A stretch of DNA of 64,000 nt from contig NZ_AP022615.1 of NCBI RefSeq assembly GCF_010730745.1, positions 2,542,001 to 2,606,000 of the forward strand, in the 5' to 3' direction. The position numbers and the translations under genes were made by a program. Below the pieces are notes generated by a model. That model was not told the origin of the DNA. It worked only from the letters and a program-made list of their open reading frames with translations, and made no database searches. Positions 1 through 10,761 of this stretch are shown here, in pieces. Position 1 is the stretch's first letter; every line of letters begins with the position of its first letter. This stretch comes from Mycobacterium heidelbergense (GTDB lineage Bacteria; Actinomycetota; Actinomycetes; Mycobacteriales; Mycobacteriaceae).

Positions 1-743
1 TGTTGCCGCCGGTCGCCGCCGGAGGCACCTGCCTGTCGTTGCGGGTATTGCGGCCGGCCACCCAGGATTTGGCCGCACTGACCGCCGCCGGCGCGGTCGA
101 TTCCCGGGCCGCCGCGCTGGTCGCCGACATCATCGCCGCCCGGTTGGCCTTCCTCGTGTGCGGGGGCACCGGGGCCGGGAAGACGACCTTGCTGGCCGCG
201 CTGCTCGGTGCGGTGCCGCCCGCGGAACGGATCGTGTGCGTCGAGGATGCCGCCGAGCTGGCGCCCCGGCATCCGCATCTGGTCAAGCTGGTCGCGCGGT
301 GCCCCAACGTCGAAGGTGTCGGCGAGGTCCCCGTGCGCGAACTCGTTCGGCAGGCGTTGCGGATGCGGCCCGACCGCATCGTGGTCGGCGAGGTCAGGGG
401 CGCCGAAGTCGTTGACCTCCTCGCGGCGCTGAACACCGGCCACGACGGCGGCGCGGGCACGGTGCATGCCAACAATCCGGGCGAGGTTCCCGCGCGGCTG
501 GAGGCGTTGGGCGCGCTGGGCGGCCTCGATCGGGCGGCACTGCACAGTCAACTCGCCGCGGCGGTGCAGGTTCTGCTGCACGTCGCGCGGGACCGGGCCG
601 GTCGGCGTCGGCTCGCCGAGATCGCCGTGCTGCGCCACAGCGACGGGCGGGTCCGGGCGGTCACCGTGTGGCATGCGGACCGGGGAATGACGGACGACGC
701 GGGCGTTCTGGAACGCCTGCTGCGAAGCCGGATGTCGGCGTGA
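1..743 (+). CDS. tadA: TadA/CpaF-type pilus assembly ATPase, 5' truncated by window edge
   Basis: Cytoplasmic secretion ATPase that would power export and assembly of a Flp/Tad-type pilus. About 246 C-terminal residues are visible and the N-terminus lies upstream of the window. The Walker A stretch GGTGAGKTT, the Asp box around ED-AAEL, the Walker B region ending RIVVGEVRG and the conserved GTVHAN segment are all present, as expected for the TadA/VirB11 family. The stop codon overlaps the GTG start of the next gene (GTGA), indicating translational coupling with the TadB gene. It corresponds to Rv3659c of M. tuberculosis. The family assignment is firm; whether a functional pilus is made is inference. 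Confidence 0.9.
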   Translation, partial: LPPVAAGGTCLSLRVLRPATQDLAALTAAGAVDSRAAALVADIIAARLAFLVCGGTGAGKTTLLAALLGAVPPAERIVCVEDAAELAPRHPHLVKLVARCPNVEGVGEVPVRELVRQALRMRPDRIVVGEVRGAEVVDLLAALNTGHDGGAGTVHANNPGEVPARLEALGALGGLDRAALHSQLAAAVQVLLHVARDRAGRRRLAEIAVLRHSDGRVRAVTVWHADRGMTDDAGVLERLLRSRMSA

Positions 744-1540
744 ACGGCCTTACCCTTGCCGCCCTGTCGCTATCGCTTGCGCTGGTGGTGTTTCCGTCGC
801 CGGCGCGGCACCGGATCGCGACGCCGGGTCGTGAACGCCGGCGGCTCGTCGTCGGGCCCCGTGGCATCGCCTGCATCGGCGCGTGCGCCCTCGTGGCGGC
901 CGCCGTGCTGCTGCCGACGACGACCGTCCTCGCCGCCGCGGTGGTGGGCGCGACCGCGGGCGCGCGTTACCGGCGCCGGCGCCGGATGCGGCGCGCGTCG
1001 GACGAGGGGCGGGCGCTGGAGACCGCCCTCGACGTGTTGGTCGGCGAGTTGCGAGTGGGCTCTCATCCGGTGCGCGCGTTCCGCGTGGCGGCCGACGAAA
1101 CCGTTGGGGCGGTTGCCGTGTCGTTGCGCACGGTCGCGGCGCGGGCCAGGTTGGGTGCCGACGTCAGGGCCGGCTTGCGCGCCGCGGCACGATCGTCGGC
1201 GCTGCCCGCCCATTGGGACCGACTCTCGGTGTGCTGGCAGCTGGCGAGCGACCACGGGTTGGCGATAGCCACCCTGATGCGCGCCGCGCAGCGTGATATC
1301 GCCGAACGGCAACGGTTTTCGGCGCGAGTGTCGTCGGGCATGGCCGGTGCGCGCGCCACCGCGGGGATACTGGCCGGCCTGCCGGCCCTCGGGGTGCTGC
1401 TGGGTCAACTCGTCGGGGCGCGACCGCTGAGCTTCTTGTTGGGCGGGCACGCGGGCGGATGGCTGCTGGTCCTCGGGTCGACGCTGGCCTGTGGCGGGCT
1501 GCTGTGGTCGGACCGCATCACCGATCGGCCCGCGTTGTGA
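740..1540 (+). CDS. tadB: TadB-like inner-membrane pilus assembly protein
   Basis: About 266 residues. I chose the GTG at 740, which overlaps the TadA stop, rather than the longer in-frame upstream option. Hydrophobic segments occur near the N-terminus and a pair lies at the C-terminus (LAGLPALGVLLGQLV and GGWLLVLGSTLACGGLLW), flanking a T2SSF-like soluble domain with the ALD.LVGELR.G pattern typical of type II/IV secretion F proteins. It would form the membrane platform of the Flp pilus with the next gene product. The stop overlaps the GTG start of tadC, so tadA, tadB and tadC form one coupled operon. Rv3658c is the likely M. tuberculosis counterpart. Confidence 0.85.
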   Translation: MNGLTLAALSLSLALVVFPSPARHRIATPGRERRRLVVGPRGIACIGACALVAAAVLLPTTTVLAAAVVGATAGARYRRRRRMRRASDEGRALETALDVLVGELRVGSHPVRAFRVAADETVGAVAVSLRTVAARARLGADVRAGLRAAARSSALPAHWDRLSVCWQLASDHGLAIATLMRAAQRDIAERQRFSARVSSGMAGARATAGILAGLPALGVLLGQLVGARPLSFLLGGHAGGWLLVLGSTLACGGLLWSDRITDRPAL

Positions 1541-2127
1541 GCGCGGCGGCGGTGTTGCTGGCCATGGCGCTGTGGGTCGGCCCCGGGCCGTCGGCGGTGC
1601 GGGCGCGCGCCGGAATACCGGCCCGCGTGCACCGGCCGCGGTCTCGGGCCGCGGCCGGCCCGGACCCGCTGGCGGTCGCATCCGGTCTCGACGCGCTGGC
1701 CGTGTGCCTGGAGGCGGGCATGGCGGTGGCGACCGCCGCGGCGGCGATCGCCCCGTCCGCACCACCGACGCTGGCGCGGGCGCTGCGCCGCGCCGCCGAG
1801 CTGCTGGCGGTGGGCGCCGATCCGTCCGTGGCATGGGCGATTTCGCCGGATCGACCGGCCGGCTCCGTCGACACGCACATCGACGCGCTGCTGCGGCTGG
1901 CGCGGCGTTCGGCGTCGTCCGGCGCGGCCCTGGCCGGCGGCGTCGCCGAATTGGCCGATCAGTCTCGTCACGAGGCCGCACACGCGGCCGCCGCGGCCGC
2001 CGAGCGGGCCGGGGTCTTGATCGCCGGACCGCTCGGGCTGTGCTTTTTGCCGGCGTTTGTCTGCCTGGGCGTCGTTCCGGTGGTGGCGGGGTTGGCCGGT
2101 GATGTCCTGCAGTCAGGCCTGCTGTGA
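1537..2127 (+). CDS. tadC: TadC-like inner-membrane pilus assembly protein
   Basis: About 196 residues from the GTG at 1537, which overlaps the tadB stop as GTGA. It has a hydrophobic N-terminus (VLLAMALWVG), a T2SSF-like middle with LAVCLEAGMAVATA, and a C-terminal membrane segment (GPLGLCFLPAFVCLGVVPVVAGL). This is the second platform protein normally paired with TadB. It is followed after a short gap carrying a GAAAGGAAGG ribosome-binding site by the pilin gene. The match is to the Rv3657c type. Mycobacterial TadC proteins are short compared with proteobacterial ones, so the length is not a sign of truncation. Confidence 0.85.
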   Translation: MSAAAVLLAMALWVGPGPSAVRARAGIPARVHRPRSRAAAGPDPLAVASGLDALAVCLEAGMAVATAAAAIAPSAPPTLARALRRAAELLAVGADPSVAWAISPDRPAGSVDTHIDALLRLARRSASSGAALAGGVAELADQSRHEAAHAAAAAAERAGVLIAGPLGLCFLPAFVCLGVVPVVAGLAGDVLQSGLL

Positions 2128-2145
2128 AACGAAAGGAAGGCATTG

Positions 2146-2346
2146 GTGATCAACATGTTCCGCGCGTTCTTGGCCCGCATGGCCGTCGTGGCGAGCGACG
2201 AGTCGGGGATGTCCACCGTCGAGTACGCCATCGGCACCATAGCGGCGGCCGCCTTTGGCGCGATCCTCTACACCGTCGTCACCGGCGATTCCGTCGTATC
2301 GGCGCTGACCAAGATCATCGGTCGCGCGCTCAGCACCAAGGTTTAG
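2146..2346 (+). CDS. Flp-type pilin subunit (DUF4244 family)
   Basis: A 66-residue protein with the layout of a mycobacterial Flp pilin: a short basic leader, then DESGMSTVEYAIGTIAAAAFGAILYTVVTG, which contains the pilin signature of a Glu five residues into a hydrophobic helix (G-MSTVE-YA). Prepilin peptidase would cut in front of this segment. Start choices are TTG 2143, GTG 2146 and ATG 2155; GTG 2146 has the best spacing to the GAAAGGAAGG site at 2131-2140. It follows tadC and precedes two TadE-like genes, the standard order. It corresponds to Rv3656c. Confidence 0.85.
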   Translation: MINMFRAFLARMAVVASDESGMSTVEYAIGTIAAAAFGAILYTVVTGDSVVSALTKIIGRALSTKV

Positions 2347-2672
2347 CCGGGTGTGCGGGCGCGAGCACCGTTGAGGCGGCCCTGGGGATCGCCGCGCTGG
2401 TGGTGGTTCTGGTGCTGTGCCTGGCCGGTGTCACCGCAATGTCGATGCAGGTGCGTTGCGTGGACGCCGCCCGCGAGGCGGCCCGGCTGGCCTCGCGGGG
2501 CGACGAACGTTCGGCGGTCGACGCCGCGCGCCGCGTCGCGCCGGTCGGGGCGCGGATCCAGGTGCGTCGCGACGGTGACTTCCTGGTGGCCACGGTGGTC
2601 GCGCACTCAAAGCTGTTGCCCTCGTTGGATATTGCGGCCAAAGCGGTCTCCGCCGTCGAGCCCGGGGGCTGA
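2343..2672 (+). CDS. TadE-like minor pseudopilin, start codon unresolved
   Basis: The reading frame encodes a TadE-type minor pseudopilin of about 109 residues: GASTVEAALGIAALVVVLVLCLAGVTA (leader and transmembrane helix with the conserved Glu) followed by a periplasmic domain with VRCVDAAREAARLASRGD. No ATG, GTG or TTG lies in frame near the expected start. The nearest canonical in-frame start is the GTG at 2124, which would run through the whole pilin gene. The left boundary given is therefore approximate. A one-base gain in the GGG run at about 2357 would bring the GTG at 2353 into frame. It is the counterpart of Rv3655c. Confidence 0.7.
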   Translation, partial: LAGCAGASTVEAALGIAALVVVLVLCLAGVTAMSMQVRCVDAAREAARLASRGDERSAVDAARRVAPVGARIQVRRDGDFLVATVVAHSKLLPSLDIAAKAVSAVEPGG

Positions 2673-3003
2673 TCGGGGCTCGGCCACGCTGGTTGCGGTC
2701 GCGATGGTGGTTGTGCTGCTCTGGGTCGCCGGGGCGGGCGCGTATCTCGGCTCGGTGGTGGTGGCGCGTCATCGTGCACAGGCGGCGGCCGACCTGGCCG
2801 CGTTGGCGGCCGCGGCCCGGCTTCCGTCCGGGGTGGGCTCGGCCTGTGCCCGCGCGACGGCGGTGGCCCGCCAGATGCGGGTCGACGGCGCGCGGTGCGA
2901 GGTGGACGGTCTCGACGTGGTCGTCACGGTCCAGGTTGGCGTTGCCTTCGCCGGTGCGGCGCGGGCCGCTGCCCGCGCCGGCCCTGTCAGCCCGAGTGGT
3001 TAG
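2671..3003 (+). CDS. Second TadE-like protein of the pilus operon, start uncertain
   Basis: About 110 residues in the TadE-like family found next to the helicase/secretion genes in actinobacteria: RGSATLVAVAMVVVLLWVAGAGAYLGSVVVARHRAQAAADLAALAAAA, a membrane anchor followed by the AQAAADLAALAAA signature of Tad minor proteins. The conserved RGSATL precedes the first in-frame ATG (2704), so the true start is probably an uncommon codon near the TGA of the preceding gene. The stop TAG overlaps the stop of the convergent gene by four bases (3000-3003). It matches Rv3654c, whose start is also unclear to me. Confidence 0.7.
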   Translation, partial: DRGSATLVAVAMVVVLLWVAGAGAYLGSVVVARHRAQAAADLAALAAAARLPSGVGSACARATAVARQMRVDGARCEVDGLDVVVTVQVGVAFAGAARAAARAGPVSPSG

Positions 3004-4037
3004 GTCGTATCGCCTGGCGATTTCGGCAGGCCCGCGGCGGCGAGTTCTTCGTCGCTCGGCAGGCGCAGCGAAACCAGTCCGGCGAAGGTGTCCGGCTCGA
3101 GTTCCACCCTGTTGATCGTGACATGCACCGGCACCCAATCGTTTCCGTGACCGCGCATGCGCAGTACGCGACTGGTCGCCCCGCCAGCGAATTCCGTTGT
3201 CATAGATGACATTAGGGGCTCGTCTTCGGGATGGACCTTCGGCCTGTCCGTCTTGGCTCCCCGCCAGTCGTAGAAGGTGCAGGGCTCGTCGAGCCATTTC
3301 AGCAGCGCCCAATTGTGGAGATCGACGAGCGCCCGATGGACACCGGCCTGGGCCAGTCCGTGCAGGATGCGCTGCGCGAGGTCGTCCGTCGATACCACCG
3401 GGCCCTTGAGTTCGGCGCGCCAGTTCATCGCCCGCGCAATCAGGTGGTCCCGCCCGTCGGGGCCCGGCTCCAAGGCGGTGCATGCGACGAAACCTATCCG
3501 GATCGGGTTTCCCTGCCAATCGGTGAGATCCCAGGTGCTGCAGATCATTTGGTTGGGCTTGGCCTTCACCGCCATGGCAAGCACCTTGGTTTCGTTGGGG
3601 TTGAGTTCACGCGACGGAAGGTCTTCGGCGAAGGCCCTGCCGAAGGTGGCCTCGACCTCGGGGTTCTTGCCGCTGTTGGCCAGCGATTCCCGGGTATCGG
3701 TGGCCACGCCGAGGGTCAGGTCCCACTTCAGCGGCCCGGGGATCGGCCGTTCGGAGGGTTCGGCGTCGGCGGGGCCGGTCCACACGTGCACGCCGTGGGT
3801 GTGGCCGTCGGACATCACTACCGGTTCGGTGCGGATCACACGGTCGCGCTTGGTGGTGATGCTGGTCAGGCTCTGGCCGGTGTGCACCGACTCGGCGATC
3901 GCGGCGCGGACCGCGGCCAGGTGGGGACTGCGGCGCAGAAACGTCGTGATCGGCACGAGGTTTTTGAGTTGCCGCCCCTGCGCCACCACGGCGGGCTCGT
4001 CCCCCAGCGTCTCCACGAGCAACCAGTCGTGGGCCAT
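3000..4037 (-). CDS. Triple sensor-domain protein (Rv3651-like)
   Basis: 345 residues from the ATG at 4037 (MAHDWLLVETLGDEP). Sequence and length match Rv3651, for which a crystal structure shows three consecutive sensor folds of PAS/GAF type without a linked kinase; that statement is from memory. No catalytic motif or membrane segment is visible, so it is a soluble probable ligand sensor of unknown output. It lies downstream of the helicase gene on the same strand with a 152-base gap. In M. tuberculosis PE33 and a PE_PGRS gene sit nearby; here they are missing and the gene runs straight into the Tad operon, sharing overlapping stops. Confidence 0.85.
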   Translation of the reverse strand: MAHDWLLVETLGDEPAVVAQGRQLKNLVPITTFLRRSPHLAAVRAAIAESVHTGQSLTSITTKRDRVIRTEPVVMSDGHTHGVHVWTGPADAEPSERPIPGPLKWDLTLGVATDTRESLANSGKNPEVEATFGRAFAEDLPSRELNPNETKVLAMAVKAKPNQMICSTWDLTDWQGNPIRIGFVACTALEPGPDGRDHLIARAMNWRAELKGPVVSTDDLAQRILHGLAQAGVHRALVDLHNWALLKWLDEPCTFYDWRGAKTDRPKVHPEDEPLMSSMTTEFAGGATSRVLRMRGHGNDWVPVHVTINRVELEPDTFAGLVSLRLPSDEELAAAGLPKSPGDTT

Positions 4038-4189
4038 GCGGCCGATTTTACCGGGCCGTTCGACGCCTCGTTGAAAGCGTGGGGACACCGCGCCGCCGAC
4101 GTCAGCCGCGCGGCCGCACAACGTCATTGGCCGCAGCGAGCCGGCGCGATGCCCCGTTCCGGCGGGCGCCGGTGCGTCCCGGGCCCGGC

Positions 4190-6514
4190 TCAGGAGACCT
4201 GACCCAACTCCGCCAGCACCAGGCGCAGCACCAGCACCGCGCCCGCCTTGTCCAGTGGGTCGTTGCCGTTTCCGCATTTGGGGGACTGCACGCAGGACGG
4301 GCATCCGCTCGGGCATTCGCAGGCCTCGATCGCCGCGGCCGTCGCGGCCAACCAGGTGCGGGCCCGGCGGAAGCCGCGTTCGGCGAAGCCCGCCCCGCCC
4401 GGATAGCCGTCATAGACGAAGACGGCGGGCAGCCCGTCGGGACCGATCGCGGTGGACATGCCACCGATGTCGCCGCGGTCGCAGCTGGCCACCAGGGGCA
4501 GCAGGCCGATGGCCGCATGCTCGGCGGCATGCAACGACCCGGAAATTCGCGTCGCCTCAATGCCGCCGCGCGACAAGGCATCCGGGGTGATCGTGTACAT
4601 GACCGCGGCGGTGGGCAGCACACGTTCGGGCATGTCCAGCTCGATGAAGTCGATCACCTCGCCGGAAAGCCGGCGGCGCAGGTAGCCCACGACGCGGTGG
4701 GTGACCTTGACCGGCACCAGACCCAGCGTGACGGGCCCAAACTCACGGCGCTCACCGACCCCGGTGACGGCGATGTCGGTGAGTTCGCGTGCGAACGTCG
4801 CATAGCCGGGGTCCTCGGCGTGGACGAAGGCGATCCCGTCCTCGAAGTCCAGCGAGTCGACGACGTACGTCTCGCCCCGGTGCAGATGTACCGCTCCCGG
4901 GTGGACCGACGCCGGGGCCTGATCCGCCCCGACGCTGCCCAGCAGCCGCCCGGTGTCCGCCTCGACGATGACGATCTGCCCGCCCGCCGACCCCCGGATG
5001 TCCACCGCGCCGTGCGGTTGTATGCCGGCCGCCGGGAAGTACCTGCCGCCGCGCCGTCGCAGCAGCCCGTCGTCGACCAGACCCTGGGCCACCTCCGTGG
5101 CGCCGAAATCCCGGACCTCGGTTTCCTCGAGCGGGAGCTCGGTCGCCGCACAGAGGAGTTGGGGGCCGAGGATGTAGGGGTTGGCGGGATCGATCACGAC
5201 CCGCTCCACCGGCTTGCCCAGCAGCGCGGCGGGGTTGTGGACCAGATACGTGTCCAGCGGATCGTCGCGGGCGATCAGCACGACCAGCGCGCCCTGGCCA
5301 CGCCGTCCCGACCGGCCGGCCTGCTGCCAGAACGACGCGACCGTCCCGGGGAAACCGGCGAGCACCACGGCGTCCAGCCCGGCGATGTCGACGCCCAACT
5401 CCAGCGCGTTGGTGGTGGCCAGGCCGCGCAGCCGGCCCTCGGCCAGCGCGCGCTCCAGCGCGGTGCGGTCCTCGGCGAGATAGCCGGCCCGATACGACTC
5501 CACCGTGCCCGCCAGCTGCGGGGCGACGTCGTCCAGCCGCGCCCGCGCGCCCAGCGCGGTCAACTCCGCCGCCCGGCGCGACCGAACGAACGTCAGGGTC
5601 TGCGCCCCCTCGGCGATCAGGTCGGCCATCACGCGCGCCGCCTCCGCACCGGCGGAGCGGCGCACCGGCGCGCCGTTCTCGCCGGTCGCGTCGGCCCGCA
5701 AGGCGGGTTCCCACAACGCCACCGTCCGCGCCCCCTGCGGCGAGCCGTCCTCGATGACCTCCTCGACCGGACGGCCGATGAGTTCGGCGGCCGTCGCGCC
5801 CGGGGAGTCCGTGGTCGCGCTGGCGAAGATCACCGTGGGCGCCTTGCCGGGTTGGGGGGCATAGCGCTCGCACAGCCGCAACAGCCGGCGCAGCACCATC
5901 GCCACGTTCGAGCCGAAAATGCCACGATAGTAATGACATTCGTCGACGATCACGAACCGCAGGCCGCGCAACAGGACGGCCCAGCGGGCATGGTTGCGCA
6001 GTATCGACAAATGGATCATGTCGGGGTTGGAGAACAACCATCGCGAGCGCTCGCGGGCGAAGCGACGCACCTCGGCGGGGCTGTCGCCGTCGTAGGCGGT
6101 GGGCGCGACGTCACGCAGCCGCGGAATCGCCGCGGTCAGTGCGTGGGCGGTGCGCAACTGGTCGTGGCCGAGCGCCTTGGTCGGCGACAGGTACAGCACC
6201 CGGGCCCGCGGGTCCGTCGCCAGCGCGTTGAGCGCGGGCAGCTGGTAGGCCAGCGACTTGCCCGACGCGGTGCCGGTGCTGACCACCACATGACGCCCGC
6301 CGTGTGCCAGCTCCGCGGCCGCGGCCTGGTGCGTCCACGGGCGGCTGATGCCGCGGTCGGCGAACGCGCGCACCACGTCGGGGTCGGCCCAGTCGGGCCA
6401 GCTGTCCCGCCGGCCGCCCCGGGCCGGCAGCTCCGCGACGTGGCGCAGCGGACGTTCCCCGGCCGCCGTACCGGCGAGGGCGACGGCGAGCAGGTCGCTG
6501 CCGAAACTCGCCAC
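4190..6514 (-). CDS. SftH/MrfA-type superfamily II DNA helicase with C-terminal Cys cluster
   Basis: 774 residues from a GTG at 6514 with a GGAGGGTG ribosome-binding site. It shows the superfamily II motifs: Q-type N-terminus PWTHQAAAAE, Walker A STGTASGKS, DECH box (VDECHYYRG), SATT motif III and the motif VI region QQAGRSGRRG. The C-terminus carries the DUF1998/MZB domain with CECPSGCPSCVQSPKCG, four cysteines in the pattern of B. subtilis YprA/MrfA and mycobacterial SftH, a 3'-to-5' DNA translocase. MrfA acts in mitomycin-type adduct repair; a similar role here is inference. It is Rv3649-like and divergent from the csp gene across a 259-base leader region. Confidence 0.9.
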   Translation of the reverse strand: MASFGSDLLAVALAGTAAGERPLRHVAELPARGGRRDSWPDWADPDVVRAFADRGISRPWTHQAAAAELAHGGRHVVVSTGTASGKSLAYQLPALNALATDPRARVLYLSPTKALGHDQLRTAHALTAAIPRLRDVAPTAYDGDSPAEVRRFARERSRWLFSNPDMIHLSILRNHARWAVLLRGLRFVIVDECHYYRGIFGSNVAMVLRRLLRLCERYAPQPGKAPTVIFASATTDSPGATAAELIGRPVEEVIEDGSPQGARTVALWEPALRADATGENGAPVRRSAGAEAARVMADLIAEGAQTLTFVRSRRAAELTALGARARLDDVAPQLAGTVESYRAGYLAEDRTALERALAEGRLRGLATTNALELGVDIAGLDAVVLAGFPGTVASFWQQAGRSGRRGQGALVVLIARDDPLDTYLVHNPAALLGKPVERVVIDPANPYILGPQLLCAATELPLEETEVRDFGATEVAQGLVDDGLLRRRGGRYFPAAGIQPHGAVDIRGSAGGQIVIVEADTGRLLGSVGADQAPASVHPGAVHLHRGETYVVDSLDFEDGIAFVHAEDPGYATFARELTDIAVTGVGERREFGPVTLGLVPVKVTHRVVGYLRRRLSGEVIDFIELDMPERVLPTAAVMYTITPDALSRGGIEATRISGSLHAAEHAAIGLLPLVASCDRGDIGGMSTAIGPDGLPAVFVYDGYPGGAGFAERGFRRARTWLAATAAAIEACECPSGCPSCVQSPKCGNGNDPLDKAGAVLVLRLVLAELGQVS

Positions 6515-6627
6515 CTCACACCCTCCAAGAATCCGTCTTGTAATCGGTTAAAGACACAAGTCTGTCGCCGACGCCATGAACATGGTTGACTGTTTGCGGT
6601 CGCAGCTTCTGTGTTCGTGTCAAACTT

Positions 6628-6662
6628 TCGCAGGAACAACGTTGCGGCCGCGGTTCCTGCGA
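6628..6662. promoter_or_regulatory. Perfect 10-bp inverted repeat in the helicase/csp intergenic region
   Basis: TCGCAGGAAC at 6628-6637 is exactly complementary to GTTCCTGCGA at 6653-6662, with a 15-base spacer. It lies about 110 bases upstream of the csp start and between divergent genes. It could be a dimeric regulator site or an RNA stem in a long csp leader. The symmetry is certain; the function is not. Confidence 0.6.
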
Positions 6663-6720
6663 GGTTATCGGTCGGGTGAAGTTCCGGCGGCTCCGCGAGG
6701 TATGGCGGTCGTACGCGGCC

Positions 6721-6745
6721 CGGGGCATCGAAACGCGATGCCCCG
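6721..6745 (+). promoter_or_regulatory. Perfect hairpin in the csp 5' leader
   Basis: CGGGGCATCG (6721-6730) and CGATGCCCCG (6736-6745) form a 10-bp perfect stem with the 5-base loop AAACG. It ends 28 bases before the csp ATG and is followed by a purine-rich stretch (AGAAGAAAAGGAAAG) suited to ribosome binding. No U-run follows, so it is not a classical terminator. A structured leader controlling translation or mRNA stability of the cold-shock gene is the simplest reading. Confidence 0.6.
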
Positions 6746-6773
6746 CACCCAGAAGAAAAGGAAAGATCGAGAG

Positions 6774-6977
6774 ATGCCACAGGGAACTGTGAAGTGGTTC
6801 AACGCGGAGAAGGGGTTTGGCTTCATTGCCCCGGAAGATGGTTCCGCGGATGTTTTTGTCCACTACACGGAGATCCAGGGTTCGGGCTTCCGCACCCTTG
6901 AAGAAAACCAGAAGGTCGAGTTCGAGATCGGCCACAGCCCTAAGGGCCCCCAGGCCACCGGAGTCCGCTCCGTCTGA
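6774..6977 (+). CDS. cspA: Cold-shock protein CspA
   Basis: 67 residues, MPQGTVKWFNAEKGFGFIAPEDG...DVFVHYTEI, a single cold-shock domain with both RNA-binding motifs: KGFGFI (RNP1) and VFVHY (RNP2). It binds single-stranded RNA/DNA and acts as an RNA chaperone. The ATG follows AGAAGAAAAGGAAAG, and the leader contains a perfect hairpin (6721-6745). A rho-independent terminator follows at 6998-7044, so the gene is probably monocistronic. It is Rv3648c-like, with the family's usual length. Confidence 0.97.
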   Translation: MPQGTVKWFNAEKGFGFIAPEDGSADVFVHYTEIQGSGFRTLEENQKVEFEIGHSPKGPQATGVRSV

Positions 6978-6997
6978 GTAGAGCAGATTCTCCACGG

Positions 6998-7044
6998 AAA
7001 CCCCCCGCGCAATCCCGCTTAAACGGATCCCGCCGGGGGGTTTT
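6998..7044 (+). terminator. Rho-independent terminator of cspA
   Basis: AAACCCCCCGCG (from 6998) pairs with CGCCGGGGGGTTTT (to 7044) around a loop of about 20 bases, followed by the T-run and TCGCC. It lies 20 bases after the cspA stop codon. Confidence 0.8.
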
Positions 7045-7146
7045 CGCCTTCTGTCTGGTCGCCCAACCAGCGGCGGGATGCCCGGCGCACCGTCGGCCCC
7101 GGGCCGCCGCGCCGAAAGCCTCAAAGCGCGGACGTGCGACCTGGCC

Positions 7147-7152
7147 TACTGT
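7147..7152 (+). promoter_or_regulatory. -10 element of a leaderless promoter
   Basis: TACTGT matches the mycobacterial -10 consensus TANNNT and ends seven bases before the GTG start at 7160. That is the spacing expected when transcription begins on the start codon, giving a leaderless mRNA. Confidence 0.5.
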
Positions 7153-7159
7153 CGTTGGC

Positions 7160-7759
7160 GTGAGCCAGCTTTCCTTCTTCACAGCGGAGTCGGTGCCGCC
7201 CGCGGTCGCCGATCTCTCCGGGGTGCTGGCGGCCTCCGGCCAGATCGTCCTGGTCGGCGCTTCGGCCGAGAACCAGGTGCAGGGCGCTCGGCTTTCGGTC
7301 GTGGTGGACCAGCCCTGGCGGGCCGCGGCGCTGGCCGACATGATCCGCGAGGCGGGTCTGGTGCCCGAGATCAGCCGCACCGACGAGGACACTCCCTTGG
7401 TGAGGACAACGGTAACCCCCTCGTTGGTCACCCTCGCCGCGGAATGGACGCGCGGCGCGGTCAAGACGGTGCCCCCGCGCTGGCTGCCCGGGCCGCGCGA
7501 ATTGCGGGCGTGGACGCTGGCGGCCGGTCACCCCGAGGGCGACCATTACCTGCTGGGACTGGATCCACACGCGCCCGACACGCATTCCCCCCTGGCGTCG
7601 GCCCTGATGCGGGTGGGGATCGCGCCCACCCTGATCGGCACCCGCGGCGGCCGGCCGGCTCTTCGTATCAGCGGCCGTCGCAGGCTATCGCGCCTGGTAG
7701 AGAACGTGGGAGACCCTCCCGATGGTCCCGACGCGCCGCCGCTGTGGCCCCGGGTTTAG
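7160..7759 (+). CDS. Conserved mycobacterial protein of unknown function (Rv3647c-like)
   Basis: 199 residues from GTG 7160 (MSQLSFFTAESVPPAVADLSG). I recognise it by position and sequence as the Rv3647c type but know no assigned function. It has no signal peptide or membrane segment and no enzyme motif that I can name. It ends with a basic RISGRRRLSRL stretch and a Pro/Asp-rich tail. The start is supported by a TACTGT -10 element seven bases upstream and the absence of a ribosome-binding site, suggesting a leaderless transcript. It precedes topA with a gap of 194 bases in which I see no further gene. Confidence 0.8.
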   Translation: MSQLSFFTAESVPPAVADLSGVLAASGQIVLVGASAENQVQGARLSVVVDQPWRAAALADMIREAGLVPEISRTDEDTPLVRTTVTPSLVTLAAEWTRGAVKTVPPRWLPGPRELRAWTLAAGHPEGDHYLLGLDPHAPDTHSPLASALMRVGIAPTLIGTRGGRPALRISGRRRLSRLVENVGDPPDGPDAPPLWPRV

Positions 7760-7953
7760 CCCCGCGCCGGGACACGCGATTTGGCTAGCCGGTTTGCGAA
7801 CGCCCGCCCAAGGGTGCGAAATTGTCAGGTGCCCTCAAGCGAAGGAACGCTGGCGTATCTGAATTTCACCGGAATTTCGGGCGCGGGCCTGTCATTCTTC
7901 CTGCAGGGCGGCCTCGCAGGGGGGCCGGGATAAGGGATGGAGCGTACGCGCAG

Positions 7954-10757
<2,804 letters not shown>

Positions 10758-10761
<4 letters not shown>

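Noticed and set aside
2353..2670. Extending the second TadE-like gene upstream to the GTG at 2353
   Set aside because: The upstream part (MRARAPLRRPWGSPRWWWFWCC) is the wrong-frame reading of the first TadE gene, with no pseudopilin features.
4079..6589. 836-codon plus-strand ORF opposite the helicase gene
   Set aside because: Antisense frame of a gene with complete helicase motifs; sequence is low-complexity Gln/Arg/Gly-rich.
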